The notes under the pieces were generated by a model. That model was not told where the DNA came from, searched no databases, and was given only the letters and a program-made list of their open reading frames with translations. From Cedecea lapagei (lineage in GTDB: Bacteria > Pseudomonadota > Gammaproteobacteria > Enterobacterales > Enterobacteriaceae): a stretch of 64,000 nt of DNA. The DNA is taken from contig NZ_LR134201.1 in NCBI RefSeq assembly GCF_900635955.1, positions 930,001-994,000 on the forward strand, in the 5' to 3' direction. Shown here piece after piece: positions 24,824 through 34,768 of the stretch (the stretch's first letter is position 1; each line of letters starts with the position of its first letter). Position numbers and translations under genes: made by a program.

Positions 24824-25246
24824 TTAGCGCTTATCGACGGAAATAGCGCCGGGGCCGGCAACCGCAAGCAGGAGGAATCCTCCCGCTATACTGATGTTTT
24901 TATAGAAGTTAATCATGTTCGGCATTACGGCATCGCCGGTCATGCTCCAGTAGTGGTGGCCAATAAACGCCGTGCCGAGGGTGTAAAACACAAACAAAAT
25001 GGCCAGCGGACGGGTAAAGAACCCGATGATGACCAGGATAGCGGCGACAACTTCCATAAAGACCGCAATCACCGCCGCAAGTGTTGGCAGTGGGGTACCA
25101 AGATGCTCCATATAGGCCACGGTGCCGCTGAAGCCGCTGATCTTCGGCAAGCCGAAAATAATGAACAGCAGAATCAACGCAATACGGGCAATAAGCAGGA
25201 TCAGGGCACGAGATTGACCAAAATCGAAATAGCGTAGTGTGTTCAT
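24824..25246 (-). CDS. yphA: DoxX-family inner-membrane protein YphA
   Basis: The 140-residue protein has four predicted membrane helices (about residues 17-37, 55-77, 82-100 and 115-133) and the DoxX-type FIIFGLPKISGFSGTVAYM near the N-terminus. It resembles E. coli YphA in length and pattern. The role is unknown; DoxX/YphA proteins have been linked to redox or thiol stress in other bacteria. In K-12 yphA lies at the other end of the yph cluster, beside hcaD, whereas here it lies next to yphH, so it has moved. Transcription seems monocistronic. Confidence 0.85.
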   Translation of the reverse strand: MNTLRYFDFGQSRALILLIARIALILLFIIFGLPKISGFSGTVAYMEHLGTPLPTLAAVIAVFMEVVAAILVIIGFFTRPLAILFVFYTLGTAFIGHHYWSMTGDAVMPNMINFYKNISIAGGFLLLAVAGPGAISVDKR

Positions 25247-25350
25247 AGCGGGCTCACCTGTAGTGGATTCAAGTTAAAGTTAATACACAAAACCCGAGCC
25301 TGCCATTGCCGCTACGCCTCTACCATGTTGTTTGTGTTAAAGAATGTTTT

Positions 25351-26541
25351 TTATTCCAACAGCGCCGTCTCGGCATATAAATAACCAATCCCCATCACCT
25401 GTTGGGCACGTGTTAGCTGGCCGAAGTTTATTTGCGTGGCGTTGTTTTTCAACGCGTCGCCGTGGTCGAAGGGAGAAAAACCGATGCGCTGTTTTATCGC
25501 GTTCAGCCAGTTTTCGCCAAACTCGCAGCTGCGACCGTAGAACCAGATTTGGTTGATGTTGAGAATATTGAGGAAGTTGTACAGGCTTAGCCCAATCGCA
25601 TTGGCAGAATCCTCCACCCAGCGAGCCACTCTTTCATCACCCGCATGCAGCGCCTGCACAAGCTGCCGGGAGGTTAGCTTTTCTGGATCGTTATGCTGCG
25701 CTTCGGGATGCGTTTTGAGCCAGATGCGAGCCTGTTTTTTCAGCGCGCTTAATGAAGCAACCGTCTCCAGACAACCGTAGCGCCCACAGTCGCAGGCAAT
25801 GCCGTCACGATCGATAATCGTGTGGCCAATCTGCCCGCTGCCGTAGAGATTGCCGCGATAAATTTGCCCGTTAATCACAAACGACGAGCCGATGCCGTAA
25901 TCGACGTTAATGACGCAGAAATCCTGCCTGTTTCCTGAATTTTGCCACTTCTCGGCCAGCGCCAGCATCACACAGTCGTTATCCACCATGACCCGGATAT
26001 TTAGCTTCTCTTCCAGCAGGTACTTAAGTTCGATCGGCTCTTTCCAGGGAGCCTGCGGCATGGTCTGCGACACGCCGGTCACCGGGTCGACCTGCCCATG
26101 TATCGCTATTGCGAGGTTGATTGTGCAGCCAGGCCAGGCTCTGCGGTAGCGATGCCAGCATTTTTCAATTTCTGCAATCAGCGCCCTGGGCGTTGGTGCC
26201 TCAATGCTATAGCACTCAAACTCCCCCTTTGGGCTAAGGCAGGCGTTGGCCAACTGGCACTCGATGCTGGTGGGCGTGATGTTCATGCACAGCGTCCAGT
26301 CACCCTCAGGCGCGACGAGCCACATCCCCCCGCTGCGCCCACGCAGAGAATTACCTTCCGGTATGTTCAACACCCGTTTTTCGGTTTCCAGCTCACCAAG
26401 AATATTGCTTACCGCAGGAATAGAGATTTGCGTGAGCCTGGCAAGCGTTGATTTGGTGGCGCGTTTTTCCCGATAGAGGTGTTCAAGGATGACGCATTTA
26501 TTGTAGTGACGGATGTGCTGGTTGCTGATGCAGGTCTTCAT
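25351..26541 (-). CDS. yphH: ROK-family transcriptional regulator YphH
   Basis: The roughly 396-residue protein has an N-terminal winged HTH (TKSTLARLTQISIPAVSNIL, about residues 28-47) and a C-terminal ROK sugar-kinase-like domain with VDNDC and the zinc-binding CDCGRYGCLE (CxCGxxGCxE). This is the layout of NagC/Mlc/XylR-type repressors, released by a sugar ligand. The start at 26541 gives the E. coli length (397) and has GAGG upstream; the frame extends to 26625, which would leave only 32 bp before divergent yphG. It most likely controls yphG-B and perhaps the adjacent kinase operon. Confidence 0.87.
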   Translation of the reverse strand: MKTCISNQHIRHYNKCVILEHLYREKRATKSTLARLTQISIPAVSNILGELETEKRVLNIPEGNSLRGRSGGMWLVAPEGDWTLCMNITPTSIECQLANACLSPKGEFECYSIEAPTPRALIAEIEKCWHRYRRAWPGCTINLAIAIHGQVDPVTGVSQTMPQAPWKEPIELKYLLEEKLNIRVMVDNDCVMLALAEKWQNSGNRQDFCVINVDYGIGSSFVINGQIYRGNLYGSGQIGHTIIDRDGIACDCGRYGCLETVASLSALKKQARIWLKTHPEAQHNDPEKLTSRQLVQALHAGDERVARWVEDSANAIGLSLYNFLNILNINQIWFYGRSCEFGENWLNAIKQRIGFSPFDHGDALKNNATQINFGQLTRAQQVMGIGYLYAETALLE

Positions 26542-26657
26542 TTCACTAAACCTCGTTAACTTACTGGCGTGATGATTGTGCAAAAATACCGCCTCAGTGT
26601 CCATTAAACTGTCTGAAATCTTCATCTTTAGTATGTCTTGTTAATATTGAGGGCGAC

Positions 26658-29600
26658 ATGGAACCAGTAAAAGTTTGGCAAGAAACCGTAAGCATTCCGA
26701 CCTATGAAACCGGTCCTCAGGATGTGCACCCGATGTTCCTGGAAAATCGGGTTTATCAAGGATCCTCTGGTGTCGTCTATCCCTACGGCGTGACGGATAC
26801 GCTGAGTGACACAAAAACCCTGAAAGCCTGGCAGGCCGTGTGGCTGGAAAATGATTATCTCAAAGTCATGATCCTGCCGGAGCTGGGGGGCCGAGTTCAT
26901 CGTGCCTGGGACAAGATCAAACAGCGTGATTTTGTCTATCACAATGACGTCATTAAACCTGCCTTGGTTGGGCTGCTTGGCCCGTGGATTTCAGGCGGTA
27001 TCGAATTTAACTGGCCTCAGCACCACCGTCCGACAACCTATATGCCGGTTGATTTCAGTATTGAAGAGTGCGAGGACGGGGCAAAAATTGTCTGGGTCGG
27101 GGAAACTGAACCCATGCACGGGCTGCAGGTGATGACCGGGTTTATCCTCAGGCCGCAGCGTGCGGCGCTTGAAATTGCCAGCCGGGTATACAACGCCAAC
27201 GCCACCCCCCGACATTTCCTGTGGTGGGCTAACCCTGCCGTGAAGGGGGGCGATGGCCACCAAAGCGTCTTCCCGCCCGATGTTACCGCGGTATTTGACC
27301 ACGGCAAACGCGCGGTATCGACTTTCCCGATTGCCACCGGCACCTATTACAAAGTGGATTATTCCGCAGGCGTGGATATCTCGCGCTATAAAAATGTTCC
27401 TGTTCCCACCTCTTATATGGCCGAAAAATCCGAGTATGACTTTGTCGGGGCCTGGAGCCATGATGAAGACGGTGGTCTGCTCCATGTAGCCGATCACCAT
27501 ATCGCGCCGGGTAAAAAACAGTGGAGCTGGGGATACAGCGAATTCGGCCAGGCGTGGGATCGCAATCTGACCGATGATAATGGGCCTTACATTGAGCTAA
27601 TGACCGGCATTTACGCCGATAATCAGCCTGATTTTACCTGGCTGGACGCGTTCGAAGAAAAGCGTTTCGTTCAGTACTTCCTTCCTTATCATTCCCTTGG
27701 CATGGTGCAGAATGCCTCAGAAGACGCGGTCATCAAGCTGGAGCGCACTGACGCCGGCATTGAGTGGGGAATTTACGCTATTTCTCCGCTCATCGGGCAT
27801 CGGTTACTCATCAGTGAAGAGGGGGGTGAGACACCGCTGCTTGATAAAGCCGTGAACCTTGAGCCGGGCAACGTGCTGCGAGGCTCGTTAAATGAAGTTT
27901 CCGCGGGGCGGCTGGCCCTGACGCTGCTCGACCAACATAACAGAGAAGCGATCGGTTATCGGGAACATCAGCCTCAGGAAATATCTTTGCCAGAAGTTGC
28001 CAGGGCACCGCTTTGTGCAGCGGAAATCACCAGCGTCGACGAAGCATGGTTCATCGGTCAACACCTCGAACAGTACCATCATGCGAGCCGATCGCCCTTT
28101 GATTATTACCTGCGTGGCATTGAACTGGATCCGCTGGATTACCGCTGCAACCTCGCTCTTGCCGTACTCGAATATAATCGCGCTGATTACGCCAGCTGCC
28201 GGAGCTACGCTACCCAGGCGCTTCAACGCGCCCATCGGCTAAACAAAAATCCACAGTGCGGGCAGGCCAGCCTGATTCGTGCCAGCGCCTCTGAACGTCA
28301 GGAACGCTGGAAGGAGGCAGAGGAGGACTTCTGGCGGGCGACATGGAGCGGTAATTCAAAAGCCGCTGCATTCTACGGGCTGGCAAGGCTGTGCGCCCGT
28401 GAGAAACGTTATGAAGAGGGGATACATTTCTGCCGCCTGAGCCTGAGGGCTTCACCGTGCAATCAGGATGTTATTTGCCTTGAAAACCTGCTTCTTCAGC
28501 TTGACGGCCAGGTTGAGCGGGCCGGCAAAGAGCGTGAGCGTCACCTGAACGACTATCCGTTAAATCCAACGTTAAGGTGGCTGAAAGCCTATTGTGACCG
28601 CAGCGATGCCAGCCTTAACCAATGGCGTGGCCTGTGCGGCAATCGCGATGTCAATGCCTTACTCACGGGCGGACAGCTGCTCAACTGGGGGATGCGTGAC
28701 CTGGCCATGGAAGTGCTGGACATGCTGAATATGCAGCGCACGCTGCCGCTTTATCTACATGCGAGTCTGCTCCCACAAGCCGAGCGTGCGCCACTCATTA
28801 TCCGGGCACGTAGCGTGTTTCCGGGCTTTGTACGCTTTCCTAATTCGCTTGATGAAGTGGCTGCGCTGGAAAAAATCGAAGAGTGCTACTTTGCGTTGCA
28901 TCTGCTCGCTTGTTTCCACTACAGCAAACGTAGCTATGAGAAAGCGATTGCACTCTGGCAGCGTTGCACGGAGATGCAGCCCGATTTTGCCGATGCCTGG
29001 CGAGGGTTGGCCATTCATGCCTGGAATAAACATCACGATGCCCGGTTGGCAGCAAGCTATATGGATACGGCCTGTAAGCTGCAGCCCAATGATTCCCGGC
29101 TGCTGTTCGAACGCGATCTGCTGGACAAGCTGACCGCAGTCGATCCGGCAACCCGGCTGGCACGCCTGGAGGCCAACCTTCCTTGTGCCCTGGGACGCGA
29201 TGATATGACCGCAGAGTTGCTGAGTTTGTGGCATCACTGCGGCAAAACGGCGGAAGCGGAAAAAATCCTCGCCACCCGTAAATTCCACCCCTGGGAGGGC
29301 GGTGAAGGCAAGGTAACCGGACAGTTTATCCTCAACCATCTGCTGCGCGCCTGGGAGCTTATTGAAGGCCAGCAGCCGGAGCAGGCCGCAGAAGTGCTCA
29401 ACGCCGCGCTGCATTATCCCGAAAACCTGAGCGAAGGACGCTTATCAGGGCAAACCGATAACGACATCTGGTTCTGGCTGGGCGTTTGCGCACAGCAGCG
29501 TGGCCAGCGTGATGAGGCTGAACGTTGCCTGCGTAAGGCTGCCATGGGTGACCGCTCAATCAATGTGCATAGCTATTACAACGACCAGCCTGTGGGGTAT

Positions 29601-29939
29601 CTCTTCTGGCAAGGCATGGCGCTGCACCTGTTGGGGGAAAAGGCCAGCGCCGAACGGTTATTCAGTGAGATGCAATGTTGGGCGGAAAACATGATGCAAT
29701 CGCCGGTTGAGGCTGACTTTTTTGCCGTCTCCCAGCCTGATTTGCTGGCGCTGTATGGCGATCTTCAGCAACAGCATAAAGAGAAGTGTCTGCTGGTGGA
29801 GGCGCTGGCCGCGGCGGGAAGGGGCGACGAATCTGGCTACCGCAAGGCATGTCAGGCCCTTGAAAAACTGAATCCGGTATGGCCTGCCGCGCCGCTGCTC
29901 CATCGCGCGTTCTCTTTCCTCCAGCACCTTGTTCACTGA
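26658..29939 (+). CDS. yphG: DUF5107 and TPR-repeat protein YphG
   Basis: The 1093-residue cytoplasmic protein (no signal peptide) has an N-terminal DUF5107 region of epimerase-like beta-sandwich type (about 20-330: LPELGGRVHRAWDK, SGGIEFNWPQHHRPTTY, YTE-like aromatic motifs) and a long C-terminal array of tetratricopeptide repeats (about 470-1080). It corresponds to E. coli YphG, of similar size. The function is not known. LPELGGR and GGIEFNWPxHH resemble the sugar-binding residues of aldose-epimerase folds, so binding or isomerising the operon's sugar is possible. It is the first gene of yphGFEDCB and starts 117 bp from yphH. Confidence 0.88.
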   Translation: MEPVKVWQETVSIPTYETGPQDVHPMFLENRVYQGSSGVVYPYGVTDTLSDTKTLKAWQAVWLENDYLKVMILPELGGRVHRAWDKIKQRDFVYHNDVIKPALVGLLGPWISGGIEFNWPQHHRPTTYMPVDFSIEECEDGAKIVWVGETEPMHGLQVMTGFILRPQRAALEIASRVYNANATPRHFLWWANPAVKGGDGHQSVFPPDVTAVFDHGKRAVSTFPIATGTYYKVDYSAGVDISRYKNVPVPTSYMAEKSEYDFVGAWSHDEDGGLLHVADHHIAPGKKQWSWGYSEFGQAWDRNLTDDNGPYIELMTGIYADNQPDFTWLDAFEEKRFVQYFLPYHSLGMVQNASEDAVIKLERTDAGIEWGIYAISPLIGHRLLISEEGGETPLLDKAVNLEPGNVLRGSLNEVSAGRLALTLLDQHNREAIGYREHQPQEISLPEVARAPLCAAEITSVDEAWFIGQHLEQYHHASRSPFDYYLRGIELDPLDYRCNLALAVLEYNRADYASCRSYATQALQRAHRLNKNPQCGQASLIRASASERQERWKEAEEDFWRATWSGNSKAAAFYGLARLCAREKRYEEGIHFCRLSLRASPCNQDVICLENLLLQLDGQVERAGKERERHLNDYPLNPTLRWLKAYCDRSDASLNQWRGLCGNRDVNALLTGGQLLNWGMRDLAMEVLDMLNMQRTLPLYLHASLLPQAERAPLIIRARSVFPGFVRFPNSLDEVAALEKIEECYFALHLLACFHYSKRSYEKAIALWQRCTEMQPDFADAWRGLAIHAWNKHHDARLAASYMDTACKLQPNDSRLLFERDLLDKLTAVDPATRLARLEANLPCALGRDDMTAELLSLWHHCGKTAEAEKILATRKFHPWEGGEGKVTGQFILNHLLRAWELIEGQQPEQAAEVLNAALHYPENLSEGRLSGQTDNDIWFWLGVCAQQRGQRDEAERCLRKAAMGDRSINVHSYYNDQPVGYLFWQGMALHLLGEKASAERLFSEMQCWAENMMQSPVEADFFAVSQPDLLALYGDLQQQHKEKCLLVEALAAAGRGDESGYRKACQALEKLNPVWPAAPLLHRAFSFLQHLVH

Positions 29940-30008
29940 ACGCCGTTAACTGAAATATATGAGCGGCAAGCGCGTCGCTTAGCGAGAAATGCTTTAAGTA
30001 TGTAGTGT

Positions 30009-30048
30009 TTCATGACCCACCGCAGCGTCAGGCTCGGCGGGTCATGAA
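30009..30048 (+). repeat. 14-bp-stem hairpin between yphG and yphF
   Basis: TTCATGACCCACCG (30009-30022) pairs with CGGCGGGTCATGAA (30035-30048) with one mismatch and a 12-nt loop. No T tract follows, so it is not a classical terminator; a processing or stabilising role in front of the binding-protein gene is possible. Confidence 0.65.
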
Positions 30049-30088
30049 AAAGTAATAATAATAAATAGTTACCCTACAGGAGACAAAC

Positions 30089-31063
30089 ATGTCCCGACAC
30101 ACCATAACCTCGTTTTTTGCCTTACTGATGCTAAGCATCTCTTCTGTGAGCTTCGCCGCCGGGAAAGAGATAACCGTGGGCGCCATCTACCTCGACACCC
30201 AGGGCTATTATGCAGGTGTTCGCCAGGGCGTTCAGGATGCGGCTAAATCTTCGGACGTGAAGGTACAGCTTATCGAAACTAACGCTCAGGGCGATATTTC
30301 CAAAGAAAGTTCATTTATTGATACGCTGGTTGCCAGAAACGTGGATGCCATTATTCTTTCTGCCGTTTCGGAAAATGGCAGCACCCGCACCATACGACGC
30401 GCAAGCGAAGCGGGAATTCCAGTTATTTGTTACAACACCTGCATTAATCAAAAGGGTGTTGAAAAGTATATTTCTGCCTATTTGGTTGGCGATCCGTTGG
30501 AGTTTGGTAAAAAGCTGGGTAATGCCGCTGCCGATTACTTTATTGCTAACAATATTCCAGCGCCTAAAATCGCCGTTATTAACTGCGAAGCTTTTGAAGT
30601 TTGCGTCCAGCGCCGCAAAGGCTTTGAAGAGGCAGTAAAAGCTCGCGTGCCGGGGATGCAAATTGTCGCGAATCAGGAAGGCACCGTGCTTGATAAAGCG
30701 ATTTCCGTTGGTGAGAAATTAATTGTCTCGAGCAAAAATCTCGACGCCATTATGGGCGAGTCGGGCGGCGCGACGCTGGGCGCCGTTAAAGCCGTGCGAA
30801 ATCAAAATAAGGTCGGGAAAATTGCCGTGTTCGGCTCAGATATGACCACCGAAATAGCTCAGGAATTACAGAATAACCAGGTGTTGAAAGCGGTCGTAGA
30901 TATTTCCGGTAAGAAAATGGGGAATGCCGTATTTGCCCAGACGGTAAACGTTATTAATAAAAATATCCCTAAAGAGAAAATTACCCAGGTGCCGGTTGAT
31001 TTATACAGCAAGGCAGAAGACGGCAGGCAGTGGCTCACCACGCATGTTGATGGTTTACCGTAG
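30089..31063 (+). CDS. yphF: Periplasmic sugar-binding protein YphF
   Basis: The 324-residue protein has a signal peptide (MSRHTITSFFALLMLSISSVSFAAG-type, about 24 residues) followed by a Peripla_BP_4 fold: ITVGAIYLDTQGYYAGVRQG, VDAIILSAVSENGS, GIPVICYNT and IAVFGSDMTTEI. It matches E. coli YphF (327). It should capture a sugar in the periplasm for the YphD-YphE importer; the ligand is unknown. GGAG precedes the start (30080 region). Base composition is more AT-rich than its neighbours. Confidence 0.92.
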   Translation: MSRHTITSFFALLMLSISSVSFAAGKEITVGAIYLDTQGYYAGVRQGVQDAAKSSDVKVQLIETNAQGDISKESSFIDTLVARNVDAIILSAVSENGSTRTIRRASEAGIPVICYNTCINQKGVEKYISAYLVGDPLEFGKKLGNAAADYFIANNIPAPKIAVINCEAFEVCVQRRKGFEEAVKARVPGMQIVANQEGTVLDKAISVGEKLIVSSKNLDAIMGESGGATLGAVKAVRNQNKVGKIAVFGSDMTTEIAQELQNNQVLKAVVDISGKKMGNAVFAQTVNVINKNIPKEKITQVPVDLYSKAEDGRQWLTTHVDGLP

Positions 31064-31094
31064 CGGTCACTTATCTTTGTTGAGGTCTGCAGGC

Positions 31095-32609
31095 ATGACG
31101 ATAGAACAAACCGGGCCGCTGCCCGTCGCGCAAATTATTGCTGGTCATAAGCGCTATCCGGGCGTGGTTGCCATGGATAACGTTAACTTCACCCTTCATA
31201 AAGGCGAGGTGAGAGCTCTACTGGGAAAGAACGGCGCCGGCAAATCAACGTTAATCCGCATGCTGACCGGCAGTGAGCGGCTGGACAGCGGTGAGGTGCT
31301 GCTGGGGGGAAAGCGCCTTGAGGGCAGAGAGGCGTCGTTGACCCGGCAGGCATCGTCACTTGGCGTTAGGGCTGTTTATCAGGAACTTAGCCTCGTAGAT
31401 GGCCTCACGGTGGCGGAAAACCTTTGCCTGGGCCACTGGCCGAGGCGGCGCGGCGCGATTGATAATGCACAAATGGCACGTCAGGCAAAACAAAGCCTGC
31501 AGGCGCTCGGCGTGGAAATTGACCCGGAAGTATTGGTGGAAAGCCTTAGCCCCGCGCAGAAACAGCTGGTGGAGATTGCTCGTGTCATGGAAGGCGATCC
31601 CGGCGTGGTGATCCTTGATGAGCCGACCAGTTCACTGGCAAACGCTGAAGTTGAGTTGGTGATCGAAGCGGTGCGGAAAATGTCCACCCTTGGCATTGCG
31701 GTGATCTACGTCAGCCACCGTATGGAGGAGATTCGGCGCATCGCAACTTCGGCCACGATCATGCGCGATGGCCAGGTCGCGGGCGATGTTTCCCTCAGCA
31801 ACACTTCAACCCAGCATATCGTCAGCCTGATGCTCGGGCATGAAACCCAAAAGCATCCTCCTGTTTCAATGGCAGCCGCGTGTGGCGAGCCGGTACTGGA
31901 GGTTCGCGGGCTGCAACGTCTTCCTCAGCTCAGAGATATTTCCATGACGCTACATCGTGGCGAGGTGTTGGGAATTGCGGGGCTGTTGGGCGCGGGACGT
32001 AGCGAGTTACTGAAATCGCTTATCGGGCTGGAGCCTTTCAATAGCGGTGAAATTCTTATCAACGGTGAAGTGGTTAAGCATCCCGACTACGGGGATATGT
32101 TGCGGCGCGGGGTGGGCTATACCCCGGAAAATCGCAAAGAGGCGGGGATCATTCCTTTGCTCGGCGTAAATGAAAATACCGTGATCACTAGCCGCAGCCG
32201 TGTGAGTGAAAAAGGCGTCCTTCAGTGGGGCAGGATTCGTCTCCTCACTGAAGAGATTATGCGGCGAATGAGCGTGAAGGCCGCCGACAGCGAAACGCCC
32301 ATCGGCACGCTCTCGGGCGGCAATCAGCAAAAGGTGGTGATTGGCCGCTGGGTTTACGCCGAAAGTCAGATCCTGCTGCTGGATGAGCCCACGCGCGGCG
32401 TGGATATCGAAGCCAAGCAGCAGATTTATCGTATCGTCCGGGAGCTGGCGCAGGAAGGGAAGAGCGTGGTGTTCATTTCAAGCGAAGTGGAAGAGCTTCC
32501 CCTTGTTTGCGACCGAATTTTGCTGCTGCAACACGGTACCTTCAGCAAAGCGTTTCAGTCTCCCGTCAGCGTGGACGAATTGATGTCCGCCCTTTTGTCC
32601 ATGCACTGA
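31095..32609 (+). CDS. yphE: Sugar ABC transporter ATP-binding protein YphE
   Basis: The 504-residue protein has two fused ABC domains: Walker A GKNGAGKST, signature LSPAQKQ and VILDEPTSS in the first, GLLGAGRSE and LSGGNQQK with LLLDEPTRGVD in the second. It matches E. coli YphE (503) and drives import with YphD and YphF. The start at 31095 (MTIEQTGPLPVAQ) lies 31 bp after yphF with a GAGG upstream; an in-frame extension to 30996 overlaps yphF and is not homologous. Confidence 0.93.
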   Translation: MTIEQTGPLPVAQIIAGHKRYPGVVAMDNVNFTLHKGEVRALLGKNGAGKSTLIRMLTGSERLDSGEVLLGGKRLEGREASLTRQASSLGVRAVYQELSLVDGLTVAENLCLGHWPRRRGAIDNAQMARQAKQSLQALGVEIDPEVLVESLSPAQKQLVEIARVMEGDPGVVILDEPTSSLANAEVELVIEAVRKMSTLGIAVIYVSHRMEEIRRIATSATIMRDGQVAGDVSLSNTSTQHIVSLMLGHETQKHPPVSMAAACGEPVLEVRGLQRLPQLRDISMTLHRGEVLGIAGLLGAGRSELLKSLIGLEPFNSGEILINGEVVKHPDYGDMLRRGVGYTPENRKEAGIIPLLGVNENTVITSRSRVSEKGVLQWGRIRLLTEEIMRRMSVKAADSETPIGTLSGGNQQKVVIGRWVYAESQILLLDEPTRGVDIEAKQQIYRIVRELAQEGKSVVFISSEVEELPLVCDRILLLQHGTFSKAFQSPVSVDELMSALLSMH

Positions 32610-32632
32610 TGAACTTACAGAGGAATTTCAAG

Positions 32633-33631
32633 ATGTCAGCCTCGTTACTCACTCTGCCGCAAGGCAAAAACGTATCGGTGAAGCAGTTTGTTAGCCGCCA
32701 CATTAACGTTATCGGTCTGCTGGTGGTGATTGCGATCCTCTACCTGGCGTTTTCTTTCAATGCGCCTGGTTTTATCTCACTGAATAACCAAATGAACGTG
32801 CTGCGGGATGCGGCCACCATCGGGATTGCGGCCTGGGCGATGACGCTGGTCATTATCTCCGGTGAAATTGACGTCAGCGTTGGGCCAATGGTGGCCTTTG
32901 TCTCCGTGTGTCTGGCGTTTTTACTGCAGTTTCAGGTTCCACTGGGGGTTGCTTGTCTGCTGGTGCTTTTACTCGGTGCGCTGTTGGGCACGTTGGCTGG
33001 CATTCTGCGCGGCGTGTTCAACGTGCCGAGCTTTGTTGCCACTCTGGGGCTGTGGAGTGCCCTGCGCGGGATGGGGTTATTTATGACCAACGCATTACCG
33101 GTGCCGATTGACGAAAATCCCGTTCTGGACTGGTTTGGCGGCCAGCTCTTCGGCCTGCCGGTTTCAGCCGTCATCATGATGCTGCTGTTTGCTCTGTTTG
33201 TTTTCATTAGTCGTAAAACGGCCTTTGGTCGCTCGGTCTTTGCCATCGGCGGCAATGCAGCGGCGGCGCAACTATGCGGCATCAACGTCAAACGCGTACG
33301 CATCATGATCTTTACGCTCTCTGGTCTGTTGGCTGCCATTACAGGAATTTTGCTTGCCGCACGGCTTGGGTCTGGCAATGCGGGCGCTGCCAATGGCCTG
33401 GAGTTTGATGTGATTGCTGCCGTGGTAGTTGGTGGCACGGCACTGTCCGGCGGGCGCGGCTCGCTGCTGGGGACGCTCCTTGGCGTGCTGGTTATCACCT
33501 TGATTGGCAACGGCCTGGTGCTGCTCGGCATCAACTCCTTTTTCCAGCAGGTGGTTCGCGGCGCCATTATCGTGGTGGCAGTGCTGGCAAATATCCTGCT
33601 CACTCAGCGAAACAGCAAATCAACGCGCTGA
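32633..33631 (+). CDS. yphD: Sugar ABC transporter permease YphD
   Basis: The 332-residue RbsC-type permease has about eight to ten hydrophobic helices, the conserved SGEIDVSVGPMVAF and GGTALSGGRGSLLGTLLG motifs, and length equal to E. coli YphD (332). It is the only permease in the yph importer, so it should act as a homodimer, unlike the paired permeases of the neighbouring operon. The start at 32633 follows AGAGGA by 7-8 nt; upstream in-frame codons overlap yphE. Confidence 0.92.
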   Translation: MSASLLTLPQGKNVSVKQFVSRHINVIGLLVVIAILYLAFSFNAPGFISLNNQMNVLRDAATIGIAAWAMTLVIISGEIDVSVGPMVAFVSVCLAFLLQFQVPLGVACLLVLLLGALLGTLAGILRGVFNVPSFVATLGLWSALRGMGLFMTNALPVPIDENPVLDWFGGQLFGLPVSAVIMMLLFALFVFISRKTAFGRSVFAIGGNAAAAQLCGINVKRVRIMIFTLSGLLAAITGILLAARLGSGNAGAANGLEFDVIAAVVVGGTALSGGRGSLLGTLLGVLVITLIGNGLVLLGINSFFQQVVRGAIIVVAVLANILLTQRNSKSTR

Positions 33632-33695
33632 TGTTATTCGGATTTTCTGCCGTACAGGCGGGAACAATTTTTATCTTATATAAGGCGAGGGAATA

Positions 33696-34757
33696 ATGAA
33701 AACGATGCAGGCAGCCTATCTACCGGGTAACTCTACCGTCGAGCTGCGGGAAGTTGCCGTACCAAAGCCGGGGATTAACCAGGTGCTGTTGAAAATGAAA
33801 TCGTCGGGTATTTGCGGCAGTGATGTGCATTACATCTATCACCAGCACCGTGCTACGGCCGCCGCGCCCGATAAGCCGCTTTACCAGGGATTTATTAATG
33901 GGCATGAGCCCTGTGGGCAGATAGTAGCAACGGGAGAAGGGTGCCGACACTTCAAGGAAGGTGACAGGGTGCTGGTTTACCACATCTCGGGCTGTGGATT
34001 CTGCGCCAACTGCCGCCGAGGATTTCCTATCTCCTGTACCGGAAAGGGCAAGGCGGCTTATGGCTGGCAGCGTGACGGCGGGCATGCAGAATATCTGCTG
34101 GCAGAAGAAAAAGACCTTATCCATCTGCCGGATGCGCTCAGCTACGAAGACGGGGCTTTTATCAGCTGCGGCGTTGGCACGGCTTATGAAGGCATTCTCC
34201 GCGGCGAGGTTTCCGGGAGCGACAATGTGCTGGTGGTCGGCCTCGGCCCCGTGGGCATGATGGCGATGATGCTGGCCCGTGGGCGTGGCGCGAAGCGCAT
34301 TATTGGCGTTGATATGTTGCCTGACAGACTCGCTACGGCAAAAAAACTTGGCCTGATGGACCATGGCTACCTGGCGACAACGGAAAGGCTGCCGGAGCTG
34401 ATTGCTGAGCTGACGCGTGGCGGCGCGGATGTCGCGCTTGATTGCTCGGGTAACGCCGCCGGTCGCCTGCTTGCTCTGCAGTCCACGGCAGACTGGGGAC
34501 GAGTGGTTTACATCGGCGAAACGGGAAAAGTGGAGTTCGAGGTCAGCGCCGATTTGATGCACCATCAGCGCCGCATCATCGGCTCCTGGGTTACCAGCCT
34601 CTACCATATGGAAAAATGTGCCTATGACCTGACGGACTGGAAACTTTATCCGCACAGCGCCATTACCCACCGCTTCTCGCTGGAACAGGCCGGTGAAGCC
34701 TACGCGCTAATGGCGAGCGGCCAATGTGGAAAAGTGGTGATTAATTTCCCGGACTGA
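33696..34757 (+). CDS. yphC: Zinc-type alcohol dehydrogenase-like protein YphC
   Basis: The 353-residue MDR-family dehydrogenase has the catalytic zinc site (CGICGSDVHY, GHEPCGQIV), a structural zinc lobe (CGFCANCRRGFPISC) and a Rossmann fold with GLGPVGMMAMMLARG and acidic residue in IGVDML. It matches E. coli YphC (353). It would oxidise a polyol or sugar hydroxyl with NAD(P)+, as sorbitol- and threonine-type members do; the substrate is unknown. It lies 64 bp after yphD and 11 bp before yphB. Confidence 0.92.
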   Translation: MKTMQAAYLPGNSTVELREVAVPKPGINQVLLKMKSSGICGSDVHYIYHQHRATAAAPDKPLYQGFINGHEPCGQIVATGEGCRHFKEGDRVLVYHISGCGFCANCRRGFPISCTGKGKAAYGWQRDGGHAEYLLAEEKDLIHLPDALSYEDGAFISCGVGTAYEGILRGEVSGSDNVLVVGLGPVGMMAMMLARGRGAKRIIGVDMLPDRLATAKKLGLMDHGYLATTERLPELIAELTRGGADVALDCSGNAAGRLLALQSTADWGRVVYIGETGKVEFEVSADLMHHQRRIIGSWVTSLYHMEKCAYDLTDWKLYPHSAITHRFSLEQAGEAYALMASGQCGKVVINFPD

Positions 34758-34768
34758 GGCAGCGGATC

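Noticed and set aside
33720..34670. A 316-codon open frame opposite yphC
   Set aside because: It is an antisense shadow of yphC without any recognisable family or ribosome-binding site.
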